Source: Pirellulales bacterium (GTDB lineage Bacteria > Planctomycetota > Planctomycetia > Pirellulales > PALSA-1355). Taken from it: a stretch of DNA of 64,000 bases. Made by a program: the position numbers and the translations under genes. The notes under the pieces were generated by a model. It was not told where the DNA came from. It ran no database searches and worked only from the letters and a program-made list of their open reading frames with translations. Positions 1-8,427 of the stretch are shown one piece after another; position 1 is the stretch's first letter; each line of letters starts with the position of its first letter. The DNA lies in contig JALHMI010000003.1 of the NCBI GenBank assembly GCA_022844125.1, positions 372,001 through 436,000 of the forward strand. Reading direction: 5' to 3'.

Positions 1-69
1 CTCTCGGTGTTGCTTGCCGCGTTAGTCGTCGTGTGCTCGGCAGCAAACTCTGCAGGTGTCGACCGGCAC

Positions 70-2028
70 ATGTGCGGAATCGCAGGTATTTGGAATCTCG
101 ACGAACAGCGAGCAGTGTCGCGCGTCGGCAATATGCTGAGTGCGATGCGGCATCGCGGCCCCGACGGCGAGGGATTGCTCGAGTATCGTGGCGGCGCCGC
201 CGGCATGGTCCGACTGGCCCTGCTCGATCTATCCACGCGCGGCCAACAGCCGTTGTGGTCTCAAGATCGTCGCGTGGCGATCCTATACAACGGCGAAGTC
301 TACAATTTTCGAGACGCACGCAAGCGCCTCGAGTCCGCCGGACATCACTTTCACACGGGCACCGACTCCGAGGTCGTCCTCCATCTGTATCTCGAACATG
401 GGCCAGGGTTACACGAATACCTGCGCGGGATGTACGCCTTCGCCATCTTCGATTGGCGACGAACTGGGGTCGATGCTGCTCCCGAACTCTTGCTCGCGCG
501 CGATCCGCTCGGCATCAAGCCGCTCTACGTTTTCAATCCGGGCGGAGACCGAGACCGGTTAATCTTCTCGTCTGAAATTCGCTCGCTGTTGGCCTCGGGT
601 CTGGTGCCGCGCGATGTGGATCCGACGACGTTGACGGATTATTTGTCGCTGGGATTCGTGCCCCAGCCGCAAACACTGATCCGAGGCGTTCGCATGCTTG
701 AACCCGGCACGTTCGAGCACCATGTGCCGGGGCGAGCTCCCGTAACCCGGCAATTCTGGCGCATTCCGTCCTATGAGCCGCAACAGGAGTCGTTCGAAGA
801 TTCCGCCGCACGCCTGCGAGGTGTGCTCGAGGAGAGCGTCTCATTGCACTCGATGGCGGACGCGCCCGTCGGCGCGTTCCTTTCAGGCGGCATCGACTCA
901 ACGGGCATCGTAGGACTCATGCGGAAGCACGTCCGTAATCTGCATACCTACACCATCCGGTTTCCGGACGTCGCCGGCAGTGACGAATCCGCGGAAGCAG
1001 AAAGCGCCGCACGCGATTTCGGATGCATCCATCAGACGATTGATGTAACGGCATCCGAGGTTGCCAAAGTCTTGCCAATTTTTGCCGGAGACATGGACCA
1101 GCCATCGAAAGACGGCTTCAACACCTGGCTGATTTCCCGTGCAGCCGCGAGCGACGTGAAAGCGGTGCTCTCCGGGATCGGCGGAGATGAATGGTTTGCT
1201 GGCTACCCTGTCACACGACGGATGGCACGCTACGATTCCACTTGGAGCGGCCGGGCACAACGGATCGCGGGTTACTTGGCGAATGCGGCGCTGCCATTAC
1301 TTCCGGACAGCCAGCTCAGGTATCGCGCGGAAAACCTGTCCCATCGCCGCAATGGTTTGGCGACCTGGCTGCAAACCCATCGAGTATTTTCGCAGCGGCT
1401 CGCCCAGCGGCTGACCGGGCAAGCGGCAACCTTACCATTGGAAAATCGTTTCGCCGGGCTCGTGAATCAAGCGGTTGGCAACTGGCATGACGAAACCCCG
1501 GTCGGCCTCTCCTGCCTGCTGGACACTCAGGTCTTCATGAGACAACAATTGCTCCGCGATTCGGATGCGGCCAGCATGGCCCACTCGCTTGAACTTCGGG
1601 TTCCGCTGGCCGACATCAAGCTCGCAGAATTCGCTCGGAGCTGCCAAGATTCTTATCGACTTTCGTCAGACGGTGGAAGCAGCGATCGTTACGCCGAAAG
1701 CGGGTCGAAACGCGTTCTGATCGCTGCCTTGCGCGACGTCCTGCCCCCCACGATCGCAAACCGGAAGAAGAAAGGCTTTTCGCTTCCATTCGATGTGTGG
1801 ATGAACGGAAGTGTTCGCCCGCTGGTGGAAGATACTTGTGGTGAAGAAAGCATACGGCGACGTGGACTTTTGGATCCCAGTTGGTCCGCACAGATTCGTG
1901 GCACCAAACACTTGGCCAGGTACCCTGGCGTTTGGACGTTGATGATTTTTGAACTTTGGTGCCGTGCTGTTCTGGACACCAGTTCCATCGAACCTTCTGA
2001 GGATGTCATAGTTCATGGGATTAACTGA
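70..2028 (+). CDS. asnB: Asparagine synthase (glutamine-hydrolysing)-like amidotransferase, polysaccharide-cluster type
   Basis: This class II amidotransferase should take ammonia from glutamine and pass it to an adenylated carboxylate. The start at 70 is chosen because it places the catalytic Cys directly after Met (MCGIAGIW), as N-terminal-nucleophile amidotransferases need; the upstream GTG at 7 would bury it. Residues about 1-200 are the glutaminase domain, with YNGEVYNF and the GTDSE region. From about residue 235 comes the synthetase domain with the PP-loop SGGIDST. Its 652 residues are normal for AsnB. It opens the visible glycan cluster, and such enzymes in exopolysaccharide loci often amidate sugar acids or amino-acid substituents rather than make free asparagine; that role here is inferred. 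Confidence 0.93.
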   Translation: MCGIAGIWNLDEQRAVSRVGNMLSAMRHRGPDGEGLLEYRGGAAGMVRLALLDLSTRGQQPLWSQDRRVAILYNGEVYNFRDARKRLESAGHHFHTGTDSEVVLHLYLEHGPGLHEYLRGMYAFAIFDWRRTGVDAAPELLLARDPLGIKPLYVFNPGGDRDRLIFSSEIRSLLASGLVPRDVDPTTLTDYLSLGFVPQPQTLIRGVRMLEPGTFEHHVPGRAPVTRQFWRIPSYEPQQESFEDSAARLRGVLEESVSLHSMADAPVGAFLSGGIDSTGIVGLMRKHVRNLHTYTIRFPDVAGSDESAEAESAARDFGCIHQTIDVTASEVAKVLPIFAGDMDQPSKDGFNTWLISRAAASDVKAVLSGIGGDEWFAGYPVTRRMARYDSTWSGRAQRIAGYLANAALPLLPDSQLRYRAENLSHRRNGLATWLQTHRVFSQRLAQRLTGQAATLPLENRFAGLVNQAVGNWHDETPVGLSCLLDTQVFMRQQLLRDSDAASMAHSLELRVPLADIKLAEFARSCQDSYRLSSDGGSSDRYAESGSKRVLIAALRDVLPPTIANRKKKGFSLPFDVWMNGSVRPLVEDTCGEESIRRRGLLDPSWSAQIRGTKHLARYPGVWTLMIFELWCRAVLDTSSIEPSEDVIVHGIN

Positions 2029-2577
2029 CTACGCATTCTATCAGGTGGCCCGCCGTTGGCCCTCGCCGATGGCAGACAAGACAAGTGACTTCGGCGCCGA
2101 GCCGGGAACCGAGGCCTATGCTCGCGCCTACGCCCACTATCAGTTCAACCAGAAGGTTTGGAGCGGACTTGGCCCTGCCGGCGATGGAGTTAAGATTCGC
2201 GGTTGCTGCGCTGCAAGTACGGCTTGCACCTGAAGCATGGCATCAGGCTTCCCTGGACCAACATGGTATTCTCGGAGCAGACCATCATTCGCGCCGTGCT
2301 GCGAATGGCAAACGACAGTCCGCAGCTTGATGAGATCTACCCCGGATTGAAGAATAATCCTCAAAGAATCCGCGATGTCCGGCTCCATGGCGATCTCAAT
2401 GATATAAGCTTTAATAGCTTTAAAGAGATGGCCAAACGTGCGGGTTTCAAAGTCGAACACTTCCAGCCCCGGGCGATTCCCTCCGGCAAAGTGCTGGCCC
2501 GCATTCCGGGACTTCGCAGTACGCCACTGGCAGAGATCCTCTCGATCGGGGCGTCTGCCCGACTGCGAAAACCGTAA
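2015..2577 (+). pseudogene. Remnant of a SAM-dependent methyltransferase with an internal deletion
   Basis: Two protein-like pieces lie in different frames. The first, starting at ATG 2015 inside the end of asnB, reads as a methyltransferase N-terminus (YARAYAHYQFNQKVW) and decays near 2195. The second, about 2203-2577, reads KYGLHLKHGIRLPW and continues like the C-terminus of the same type of enzyme, with RIRDVRLHGDLNDISF. The whole Rossmann SAM-binding part between them (motif I, GxGxG, and what follows) is absent, so about a hundred or more codons are missing and the frame has shifted. The pairing of the pieces is inferred from the look of both halves. A functional protein is very unlikely. 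Confidence 0.65.
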
Positions 2578-2608
2578 TAGCTCTCCACAGTATCAGGAAG
2601 GGACCGTT

Positions 2609-4345
2609 TTGAAGTCAGAGCAGTATCGCGGTACGGACTCACCGGCCGCTGAATCAACTGCGGCCGCGATGCGCGAACGCCTGGCCGAGACCGTGGTCCT
2701 GATTCCGGCGGCCGGACGCGTGGCCGAGGGAGTCATCGCCCTCTCGAACATCGCCTGCCCCGCCATGATTCCCGTCGCCGGACGACCCGTCATTCACTGG
2801 ACCATCAGCTACCTGCGCTCGCTCGGGCTGCGAAGATTCGTGATTGCCGTCTCGCGTCGCGGGATGTTCGTCGAGGACTTCGTCGAATGCTCGTTCGGCG
2901 TGGACTGTGATATCCAGTTCATGGTCCCCACCGCGGACGGCGGCGTGGGACGCACGGTGCTTGACCTGGCCGATGCGGCGGCAGGACTTGCCGCGCTGGT
3001 GGTGCTGGGCGACACGCATTTTCAGTTCGCCGATCCCGCCATCCTGGGTCGCGATGAAGCAGCCGTGTTGGTCGAACCTGTGGACGACTCCTATCGCTGG
3101 TGCACGGTCGAAACCGACGCCACGGGACGCATCCAGGAGTTTCGCGATAAGGTGCCCGATCTACCTGCTCCCCAGCAAGCATTGATCGGCGTGTACTACT
3201 TTCCGCGCCTCGACCAGCTGCAAGCCGCCGCCCGACAAGCCGTGGCCAACCACGAGCCGCGCGGGCAGCGAACCGAGCTGGCCGATATCCTCCGCCTGGT
3301 GAACGAGCAGCGGGAGATCCATGCCGTGCGGGCCGGCGACTGGCTCGACTGCGGCAATCCCGATCGTCAGGCCAGTTCGCACCGCAGCCTGCTGCAGAAG
3401 CGCGAGTTCAACGAACTGTCGATCGACAGCGTGATGGGCACGGTCACCAAGCGCAGTCATTACGTCGAGAAGTTCCTCGACGAGATCAACTACCTGCGTC
3501 TGCTGCCGCCGGACCTGGCCGTGCTGTTTCCCAGGGTTCTGGACTACTCCACCGACTGGCAGGCCCCTTCGGTGACGCTGGAGTACTACGGCTATCCCAC
3601 GCTGGCCGAGGCCTTCGTCTTCGAGAACGTCGATCCGGGCATTTGGGAACGGGTTTTCGTCCACCTGCGCGACATCATCGTGCAGGGGTTCATGCGCCAT
3701 CGGCGCCCGCTGTCAGGCGAAGTGCTGGAAGAAATGTATCTGACCAAGACACGCACGCGACTGGAAAAGCTCAAAGCGCCCGACGAATTGCTCTCGCTGG
3801 TCCGGCACGAAGGCACGGTCCAGGTCAACGGCGTGGAAGTCGATAATTTGCCGCTGCTTTGGCATCGCTTGCGAGACGATGTTTCGCGATTGGCCGGCAA
3901 CGTGCAAGGATGTGTCGTGCACGGCGATCTGTGCCTCTCGAACATCCTGTATGACCTCCGCTCGCGGGTTTGCAAATTCATCGATCCCCGGGGTAGTTTC
4001 GGAGCCGCGGGCATTTACGGCGATCCCCGGTACGACGTGGCCAAGTTGTATCACTCGGTGTTCGGCCTTTACGACTTCATTACGAACGATCTGTTCCACG
4101 TTTCGATCAAGGACAACCGAATCGACTTGAACATTCGTTCGCGGCCGCAGCACATCCAGATTCTCGAGCGATTCGAGCGGGTCTTCTTTGCCGATTTCGA
4201 TCGGCGTGAGATAACCCTGATTACCGGCCTGCTATTCGCCAGCATGCCGGCCTTGCATTACGACGCTCCGCGCCGGCAAATGGCGATGTACGCCCGGGCC
4301 CTGCAGTTGTTCGGGCAGGTGTATTCGCCGGCTGCCGTCGTCTAA
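2609..4345 (+). CDS. Nucleotidyltransferase-phosphotransferase fusion (LicC/LicA-like architecture)
   Basis: Residues about 20-255 resemble a sugar/phosphocholine nucleotidyltransferase (VVLIPAAGR, MIPVAGRPVIHW, VVLGDTHF). The usual GxGTR glycine loop and the PK lysine are altered (AAGRVAEGV, CPAMIPV). Residues about 275-570 are an aminoglycoside/choline-kinase-type phosphotransferase with the HGDLCLSN catalytic loop and the FIDPRG metal-binding motif. Start TTG 2609 is preferred for the AGGAAGGGA site at 2595-2603; ATG 2669 is the alternative. It heads a module with the HAD phosphatase at 4366 and the second nucleotidyltransferase at 4839. The expected role is activating a phosphorylated small molecule for glycan decoration; the substrate is unknown. 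Confidence 0.82.
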   Translation: MKSEQYRGTDSPAAESTAAAMRERLAETVVLIPAAGRVAEGVIALSNIACPAMIPVAGRPVIHWTISYLRSLGLRRFVIAVSRRGMFVEDFVECSFGVDCDIQFMVPTADGGVGRTVLDLADAAAGLAALVVLGDTHFQFADPAILGRDEAAVLVEPVDDSYRWCTVETDATGRIQEFRDKVPDLPAPQQALIGVYYFPRLDQLQAAARQAVANHEPRGQRTELADILRLVNEQREIHAVRAGDWLDCGNPDRQASSHRSLLQKREFNELSIDSVMGTVTKRSHYVEKFLDEINYLRLLPPDLAVLFPRVLDYSTDWQAPSVTLEYYGYPTLAEAFVFENVDPGIWERVFVHLRDIIVQGFMRHRRPLSGEVLEEMYLTKTRTRLEKLKAPDELLSLVRHEGTVQVNGVEVDNLPLLWHRLRDDVSRLAGNVQGCVVHGDLCLSNILYDLRSRVCKFIDPRGSFGAAGIYGDPRYDVAKLYHSVFGLYDFITNDLFHVSIKDNRIDLNIRSRPQHIQILERFERVFFADFDRREITLITGLLFASMPALHYDAPRRQMAMYARALQLFGQVYSPAAVV

Positions 4346-4365
4346 CCAGGTTTGTGAATTAGAAC

Positions 4366-4770
4366 ATGCGGATTTGTATCGATCTCGATGGCGTGATTTG
4401 CAAGCTTCGCGGCCCGGGGCAGAGTTATGCCGAGCTGGAGCCAGTACCCGGCGCAGTGGAGAAGCTGAAGCAACTGAAAGCGGCCGGGCACTATCTGATC
4501 ATTGCCACGGCGCGGCACATGAAGACCTGCGAAGGCAACGTGGGCCGGGTGGTCGCCAAGCAAGGCGCCGTGACGCTCGACTGGCTCCGCCGGCATGGCA
4601 TCGAGTACGACGAGATTCATTTCGGCAAGCCGCACGCCCAAATCTATCTGGATGACAATGCCATGCGATTTGCATCGTGGGAAGCGATTGCCGGCGACGG
4701 CTCTAGCTTTCCGTGTAGCACCGAGGAAGCGAAAGCCTCACAAGGTCAGGTTGCCAAAAATGCCCCGTGA
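4366..4770 (+). CDS. EcbF/BcbF-like capsule biosynthesis HAD phosphatase
   Basis: This is a short cytoplasmic HAD-superfamily enzyme of 134 residues, the size of the EcbF/BcbF capsule-phosphatase family. All four HAD motifs are visible: DLDGV near the N-terminus (nucleophile Asp and general acid Asp), TARH for motif II, the Lys in FGKPHA for motif III, and the acidic LDDNA for motif IV. It starts 20 bases after the fusion protein and lies just before a second nucleotidyltransferase, so it probably dephosphorylates an intermediate of the same activated-substituent pathway. The substrate cannot be read from sequence. No strong ribosome binding site is seen, consistent with coupling to the gene upstream. 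Confidence 0.82.
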   Translation: MRICIDLDGVICKLRGPGQSYAELEPVPGAVEKLKQLKAAGHYLIIATARHMKTCEGNVGRVVAKQGAVTLDWLRRHGIEYDEIHFGKPHAQIYLDDNAMRFASWEAIAGDGSSFPCSTEEAKASQGQVAKNAP

Positions 4771-4838
4771 TACTTCGGCGTCGAACGCGTGAATCGCAAG
4801 CAGGAACACAGTCTGCGGACATGGAGGAACGTCGAGCC

Positions 4839-5897
4839 GTGAACATCATTGTCCCTTGCTGCGGCCGCTCCAGCCGGTTTCCTGGTCAGCCGCCGAAATG
4901 GATGCTTCCCGGCCCGGACGGTCAACCGATGTTGCGCCTGGCGCTAGCTGGAGTTCCAGTCGATCTCGACAACCTGGTCGTAACCATTCTCCGCGAGCAC
5001 GAGGAGAAGTTCGGCGTGCGCACCGGACTGACGAGCGCCTTCGGCCGGCCCGTGCAATTGGCAGTACTCGACCAGCCGACGCGAAGCCAGTCGGAAACCG
5101 TCGCTTGCACGCTGCGGCACATTGAGCTCGACGAGCCGTTCTTCGTGAAGGACTCGGACGGATTTTTCCGCTGCGACGATCTGCAAAGCGATGTCAACTA
5201 CATTTGCGTCGATACGCTCAACAACTTCGATCTGATCAATCCCCGTAACAAGAGCTACGTCCAGGTAGACGCAGACGATCGGATTCACGCCATGCGCGAG
5301 AAGGTGGTGATCTCCGATCTGTTCAATGTCGGGGGTTACTTTTTTCGCTCCCCCAGTGAGTTTTTGCAATACTACGACAAGTTGTCAGGCACCGCATCGA
5401 CGAGCGAACTGTATCTGTCGAACGTAATCTCGGCGATGCTGGCAGACGGCATTCCATTCCAAGCACGGCGCACGACGGGCTACCAGGATTGGGGCACCGC
5501 CCACGATTGGCGACGCGCTCTGATGGGCAAACAGGCTTACCTGGTTTCCCTCGATGGGTTTGTGTTTGAGCGCGGCTCCCGACACTTTAGGCCCCGCTTT
5601 GAAAACGTGCGAGCCAATGCCGCTGCCGTCGGGGCCGTACAGCAGCTCGCCGCCGCCGGAAACACCATCATTTACTTGTCAGTCCGTCCACAATCGCTCG
5701 ATTCGCTCACACGATCGCAACTTTCTGCTGCCGGCTTGCCCGAGGGTCAGATTGTGTGGGAATGCCCCACGACGGCGTGGCATCTGGTGACTGCCCCGCA
5801 TCCGGCTTTGCCGCAGCGCACCGCGCTCGCCAGCGAACTTGATCCCCTGGGGGGGCAGAATCTGGTCGAGGCGCTCCGGCAGCGCGACAACGACTAG
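4839..5897 (+). CDS. Nucleotidyltransferase with a degenerate C-terminal HAD domain
   Basis: The N-terminal about 235 residues are a nucleotidyltransferase (NIIVPCCGRSSRF, PPKWMLPG, then FFVKDSDGFF and the GYQDWGTAHDW closing region). The last about 110 residues resemble the neighbouring BcbF-type HAD but lack its catalytic residues: SLDGFVF stands where DLDGV should be and LSVRP replaces TAR. The domain is probably structural or regulatory. GTG 4839 is chosen because homologues begin at the nucleotide-binding strand and GGAGG lies at 4823-4827; ATG 4821 is possible. It likely activates a phosphorylated substituent or sugar for the glycan. Confidence 0.78.
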   Translation: MNIIVPCCGRSSRFPGQPPKWMLPGPDGQPMLRLALAGVPVDLDNLVVTILREHEEKFGVRTGLTSAFGRPVQLAVLDQPTRSQSETVACTLRHIELDEPFFVKDSDGFFRCDDLQSDVNYICVDTLNNFDLINPRNKSYVQVDADDRIHAMREKVVISDLFNVGGYFFRSPSEFLQYYDKLSGTASTSELYLSNVISAMLADGIPFQARRTTGYQDWGTAHDWRRALMGKQAYLVSLDGFVFERGSRHFRPRFENVRANAAAVGAVQQLAAAGNTIIYLSVRPQSLDSLTRSQLSAAGLPEGQIVWECPTTAWHLVTAPHPALPQRTALASELDPLGGQNLVEALRQRDND

Positions 5898-5921
5898 ATT
5901 CTCAGAAAACATTTCTCGCCG

Positions 5922-7190
5922 TTGAAGGCTGGCCAACGAACATTGCTCCCCTTGCCAAAACACATTTTACACGTGCTCAATAGTGCCTCGGGCGGAGCAG
6001 CATTGAGCACGACCGCGCTGATCGAAGGATTGCGTGAGCATGGGATCCGCTCCTGCGCCGTTTGCCAGGATGAAGGTAACTCGCAGGATCGCGATCGGCT
6101 CCGCGCTCTGTGCGACGGAAACCTGCTGTTCACGCCGCTATACACCTGGAATCGGAAAATCCGACTGCCCCTCTGGAAGCGGCCATTGAGCGAAGTTCGC
6201 CAGCAACTTCGGACGCGCTGGAGACGTGCGTCGACGCGGGCTGTGGCCGAGTTTGCGGAGCGCTGTGGCGTGGATCTGATTCACACGAACACGATTCTCA
6301 ATCCGGAAGGCGCGCTCGCCGCAGTCCGCCTGCGATTGCCACACGTATGGCATTGCCGAGAACTCGTCGGCCGAGACAATCCCTTTCCGATGGCGCTCGA
6401 CGGTGAGGCCCTGGGCCGCTACCTCGAAAACCACTCCTCCGTACTGGTGGCTAACTCTCGGGCGGCGGCAGCTCCCCTAGCGCCTTTGCTCGGGAGTGAC
6501 GTCTTAGAAGTGGTTCCCAACGGCATCGATTTCAGTCGCTTCCGTTATCGGCTTCGTGATGCGGACAAGACGCCGATCGTTGTCGGCATGGTGGGCGGCC
6601 TGACCGCTCAGGTCAAGAAACACAAGCTGCTGGTAGCCGCGGCCGCTCAAGTGGACAAGTCGCTTCCCATCGAGTGGCGGATCTATGGCAATGATCCGTC
6701 ACAGGGCGGCGCCGTTCGAGGTGACGCTTATTGTGACGCGCTGCACGATCAGATTGCTGAAGCAGGGCTTACCGAACGGTTTCGTTGGCCCGGTTACGTG
6801 GCCGATCCCGTCGCCGTCATGGACCAGCTCGACATCTTGGTCCATCCGGCCGACGGCGAGTCGTTCGGACGCATCGTGGTGGAAGCGATGGCCGCGGGGC
6901 TGCCGGTCGTAGGGGTTGCAGGCGGTGGCGTGGCCGAGATTGTCGAGCACGATCGCACAGGCTTGCTCTCACCCGTTGATGATGCAGCCGGGTTAGCTGC
7001 GAATATTCAAAGAGTTGTCCGAGACAAAGCATTGCGAGCTCGTCTCGGCGCAGCGGGCCACGAGCATGCGCAGCAGTCGTACTCGCTCGAGGCATACGTC
7101 TCCGGTATGCTCGCCTCATATGCCAAGGCGCTGCAGCGGCCACTAGGCAAGACAGCTACCGTACTCGGCGCCACACCTTCCAACCGCTAA
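5922..7190 (+). CDS. Glycosyltransferase family 4
   Basis: This GT-B fold enzyme of about 420 residues probably transfers a sugar from a nucleotide donor to the growing lipid-linked repeat on the cytoplasmic face. The N-terminus shows HVLNSASGGAALST, typical of the acceptor-side domain. The C-terminal half has EVVPNGIDFSRF, the EX7E-type ESFGRIVVEAMAAGLP and GGVAEIVEH, which bind the donor. No ATG exists at the expected start; TTG 5922 is taken, with TTG 5943 or 5952 as alternatives, and no clear ribosome binding site decides between them. It follows the nucleotidyltransferase after a short gap in the same orientation. Confidence 0.88.
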   Translation: MKAGQRTLLPLPKHILHVLNSASGGAALSTTALIEGLREHGIRSCAVCQDEGNSQDRDRLRALCDGNLLFTPLYTWNRKIRLPLWKRPLSEVRQQLRTRWRRASTRAVAEFAERCGVDLIHTNTILNPEGALAAVRLRLPHVWHCRELVGRDNPFPMALDGEALGRYLENHSSVLVANSRAAAAPLAPLLGSDVLEVVPNGIDFSRFRYRLRDADKTPIVVGMVGGLTAQVKKHKLLVAAAAQVDKSLPIEWRIYGNDPSQGGAVRGDAYCDALHDQIAEAGLTERFRWPGYVADPVAVMDQLDILVHPADGESFGRIVVEAMAAGLPVVGVAGGGVAEIVEHDRTGLLSPVDDAAGLAANIQRVVRDKALRARLGAAGHEHAQQSYSLEAYVSGMLASYAKALQRPLGKTATVLGATPSNR

Positions 7191-7215
7191 GTCACTGATT
7201 CAGCCGGATCACGCG

Positions 7216-8265
7216 ATGAAGTTTTCAATCTGCATACCGAACTACAACTACGCTCGTTATCTGGGGCGCACCATCCAGAGTGTGCTCGACCAGGATGGTG
7301 AAGACTTCGAAATACTGTTCTCGGACAACGCCAGCACCGATGATTCCGTTGACGTCGTACGTCGGCTCGGCGACCCTCGGATCAAGATCCACTGCAACGC
7401 CTGCAATATCGGCTTTGCCGGCAACGTACAACGCTCGTCGCAAATGGCTTCGGGCGACTTGATGATCATGCTGTCCTCTGACGATTTGATCCGGCCCGGC
7501 ACGCTGGCAACTTATCACAAGCTCTACGAGCATCTCGGTACCGAAGGCCAAGCCGCGATTACCAGCTCCAGTTGGGACGTCATCGATCCCGATGATCGAG
7601 TGACTGGCAAGCAGGGAGCACCGGGGGGAGTCTGGCGGGAAACGGATCGACAACCCGAACTAGAACAATTGCTCGGAGCAAAAGTCTACGGAGTTCCCGC
7701 GCAGGAATTGCTCAAACGATGCCTGGGGCAAATGGTCAATCCGTTCAACTTTGCCGCAACGGTTTACGCCTCTCCCCTCTATCGCCAGGTCGAAGGCTAC
7801 GGCTATCGGATGATCAATCCCGACAAGTGGTTTCATTGGCGAGTGCTCACGGTTGCGAAAATGGCGTACTTCGTGGACCAGAACCTGTTCGCCTACCGCT
7901 GGCATCCTTCAAATCAGACGGCTCAGCAGGCATCCGCCGGATCGCTCAAGTATTTGGTTGACGAGTACGCGTCAACGTTGGACCTCGATGACGCGACGCT
8001 CAAGAGAGTAGGTATGACTCGCCAGGATCTATTGGAGGCCTTCGTGGAGTACGACGTCGCCCGACACGGACTGGCGACTTTGGCACGTGGTGGCAGACCC
8101 CGCGCGCGGCGAATACTCGATTTCGGCCGGGCCGTGTATCCCGATCATGTCCGCCGCAACAGCAAGGCCAAGGTGCTTCGGACGCTGCTAGCGTTTGGCC
8201 CCGTTGGCCAGATGGTCGCCACCCGGGCGTACCGTTCCTACCGAGCCGGAGACGATTCGACGTAA
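7216..8265 (+). CDS. Glycosyltransferase family 2
   Basis: This is a GT-A inverting glycosyltransferase of 349 residues. The N-terminus carries the family hallmark FSICIPNYNYARYL followed by EILFSDNASTDDS, and the metal-binding DXD-type site is MLSSDD near residue 95. No transmembrane segment is evident, so it acts at the cytoplasmic membrane surface. It starts 25 bases after the GT4 gene. Donor and linkage cannot be predicted. It probably adds one sugar of the repeating unit. Confidence 0.88.
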   Translation: MKFSICIPNYNYARYLGRTIQSVLDQDGEDFEILFSDNASTDDSVDVVRRLGDPRIKIHCNACNIGFAGNVQRSSQMASGDLMIMLSSDDLIRPGTLATYHKLYEHLGTEGQAAITSSSWDVIDPDDRVTGKQGAPGGVWRETDRQPELEQLLGAKVYGVPAQELLKRCLGQMVNPFNFAATVYASPLYRQVEGYGYRMINPDKWFHWRVLTVAKMAYFVDQNLFAYRWHPSNQTAQQASAGSLKYLVDEYASTLDLDDATLKRVGMTRQDLLEAFVEYDVARHGLATLARGGRPRARRILDFGRAVYPDHVRRNSKAKVLRTLLAFGPVGQMVATRAYRSYRAGDDST

Positions 8266-8427
8266 GGGCGAAAGCCATTTTTCGCCAGAGCAAATAATGC
8301 CAGCAAGCAGCGGTCGATTACCAGCAGAAACGCGGAGCTCCGGCCAAATTGCGCAAGAATCTGGTTGTAGCGGGAATGCTATAATGGCAGTTGCGGATAA
8401 TGATGACAGATTCTTAGTGAGTCCCGC
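8266..8427 (+). other. Intergenic region ahead of the O-antigen ligase-like gene
   Basis: No reading frame here looks coding. It is the longest gap among the neighbouring transferase genes and contains the extended -10 element annotated at 8377-8385, so an internal promoter is plausible. No hairpin with a T-tract was seen. Confidence 0.5.
8377..8385 (+). promoter_or_regulatory. Candidate extended -10 promoter
   Basis: The sequence TGCTATAAT matches the extended -10 consensus TGnTATAAT exactly, and sits about 43 bases before the start of the O-antigen ligase-like gene. No good -35 lies at the usual spacing, which extended -10 promoters tolerate. The match is seen; activity is inferred. Confidence 0.4.

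Noticed and set aside
7-69. Extension of the first asparagine synthase to GTG 7
   Set aside because: It would place residues before the N-terminal Cys nucleophile; the MCGIAG start at 70 is required for activity.
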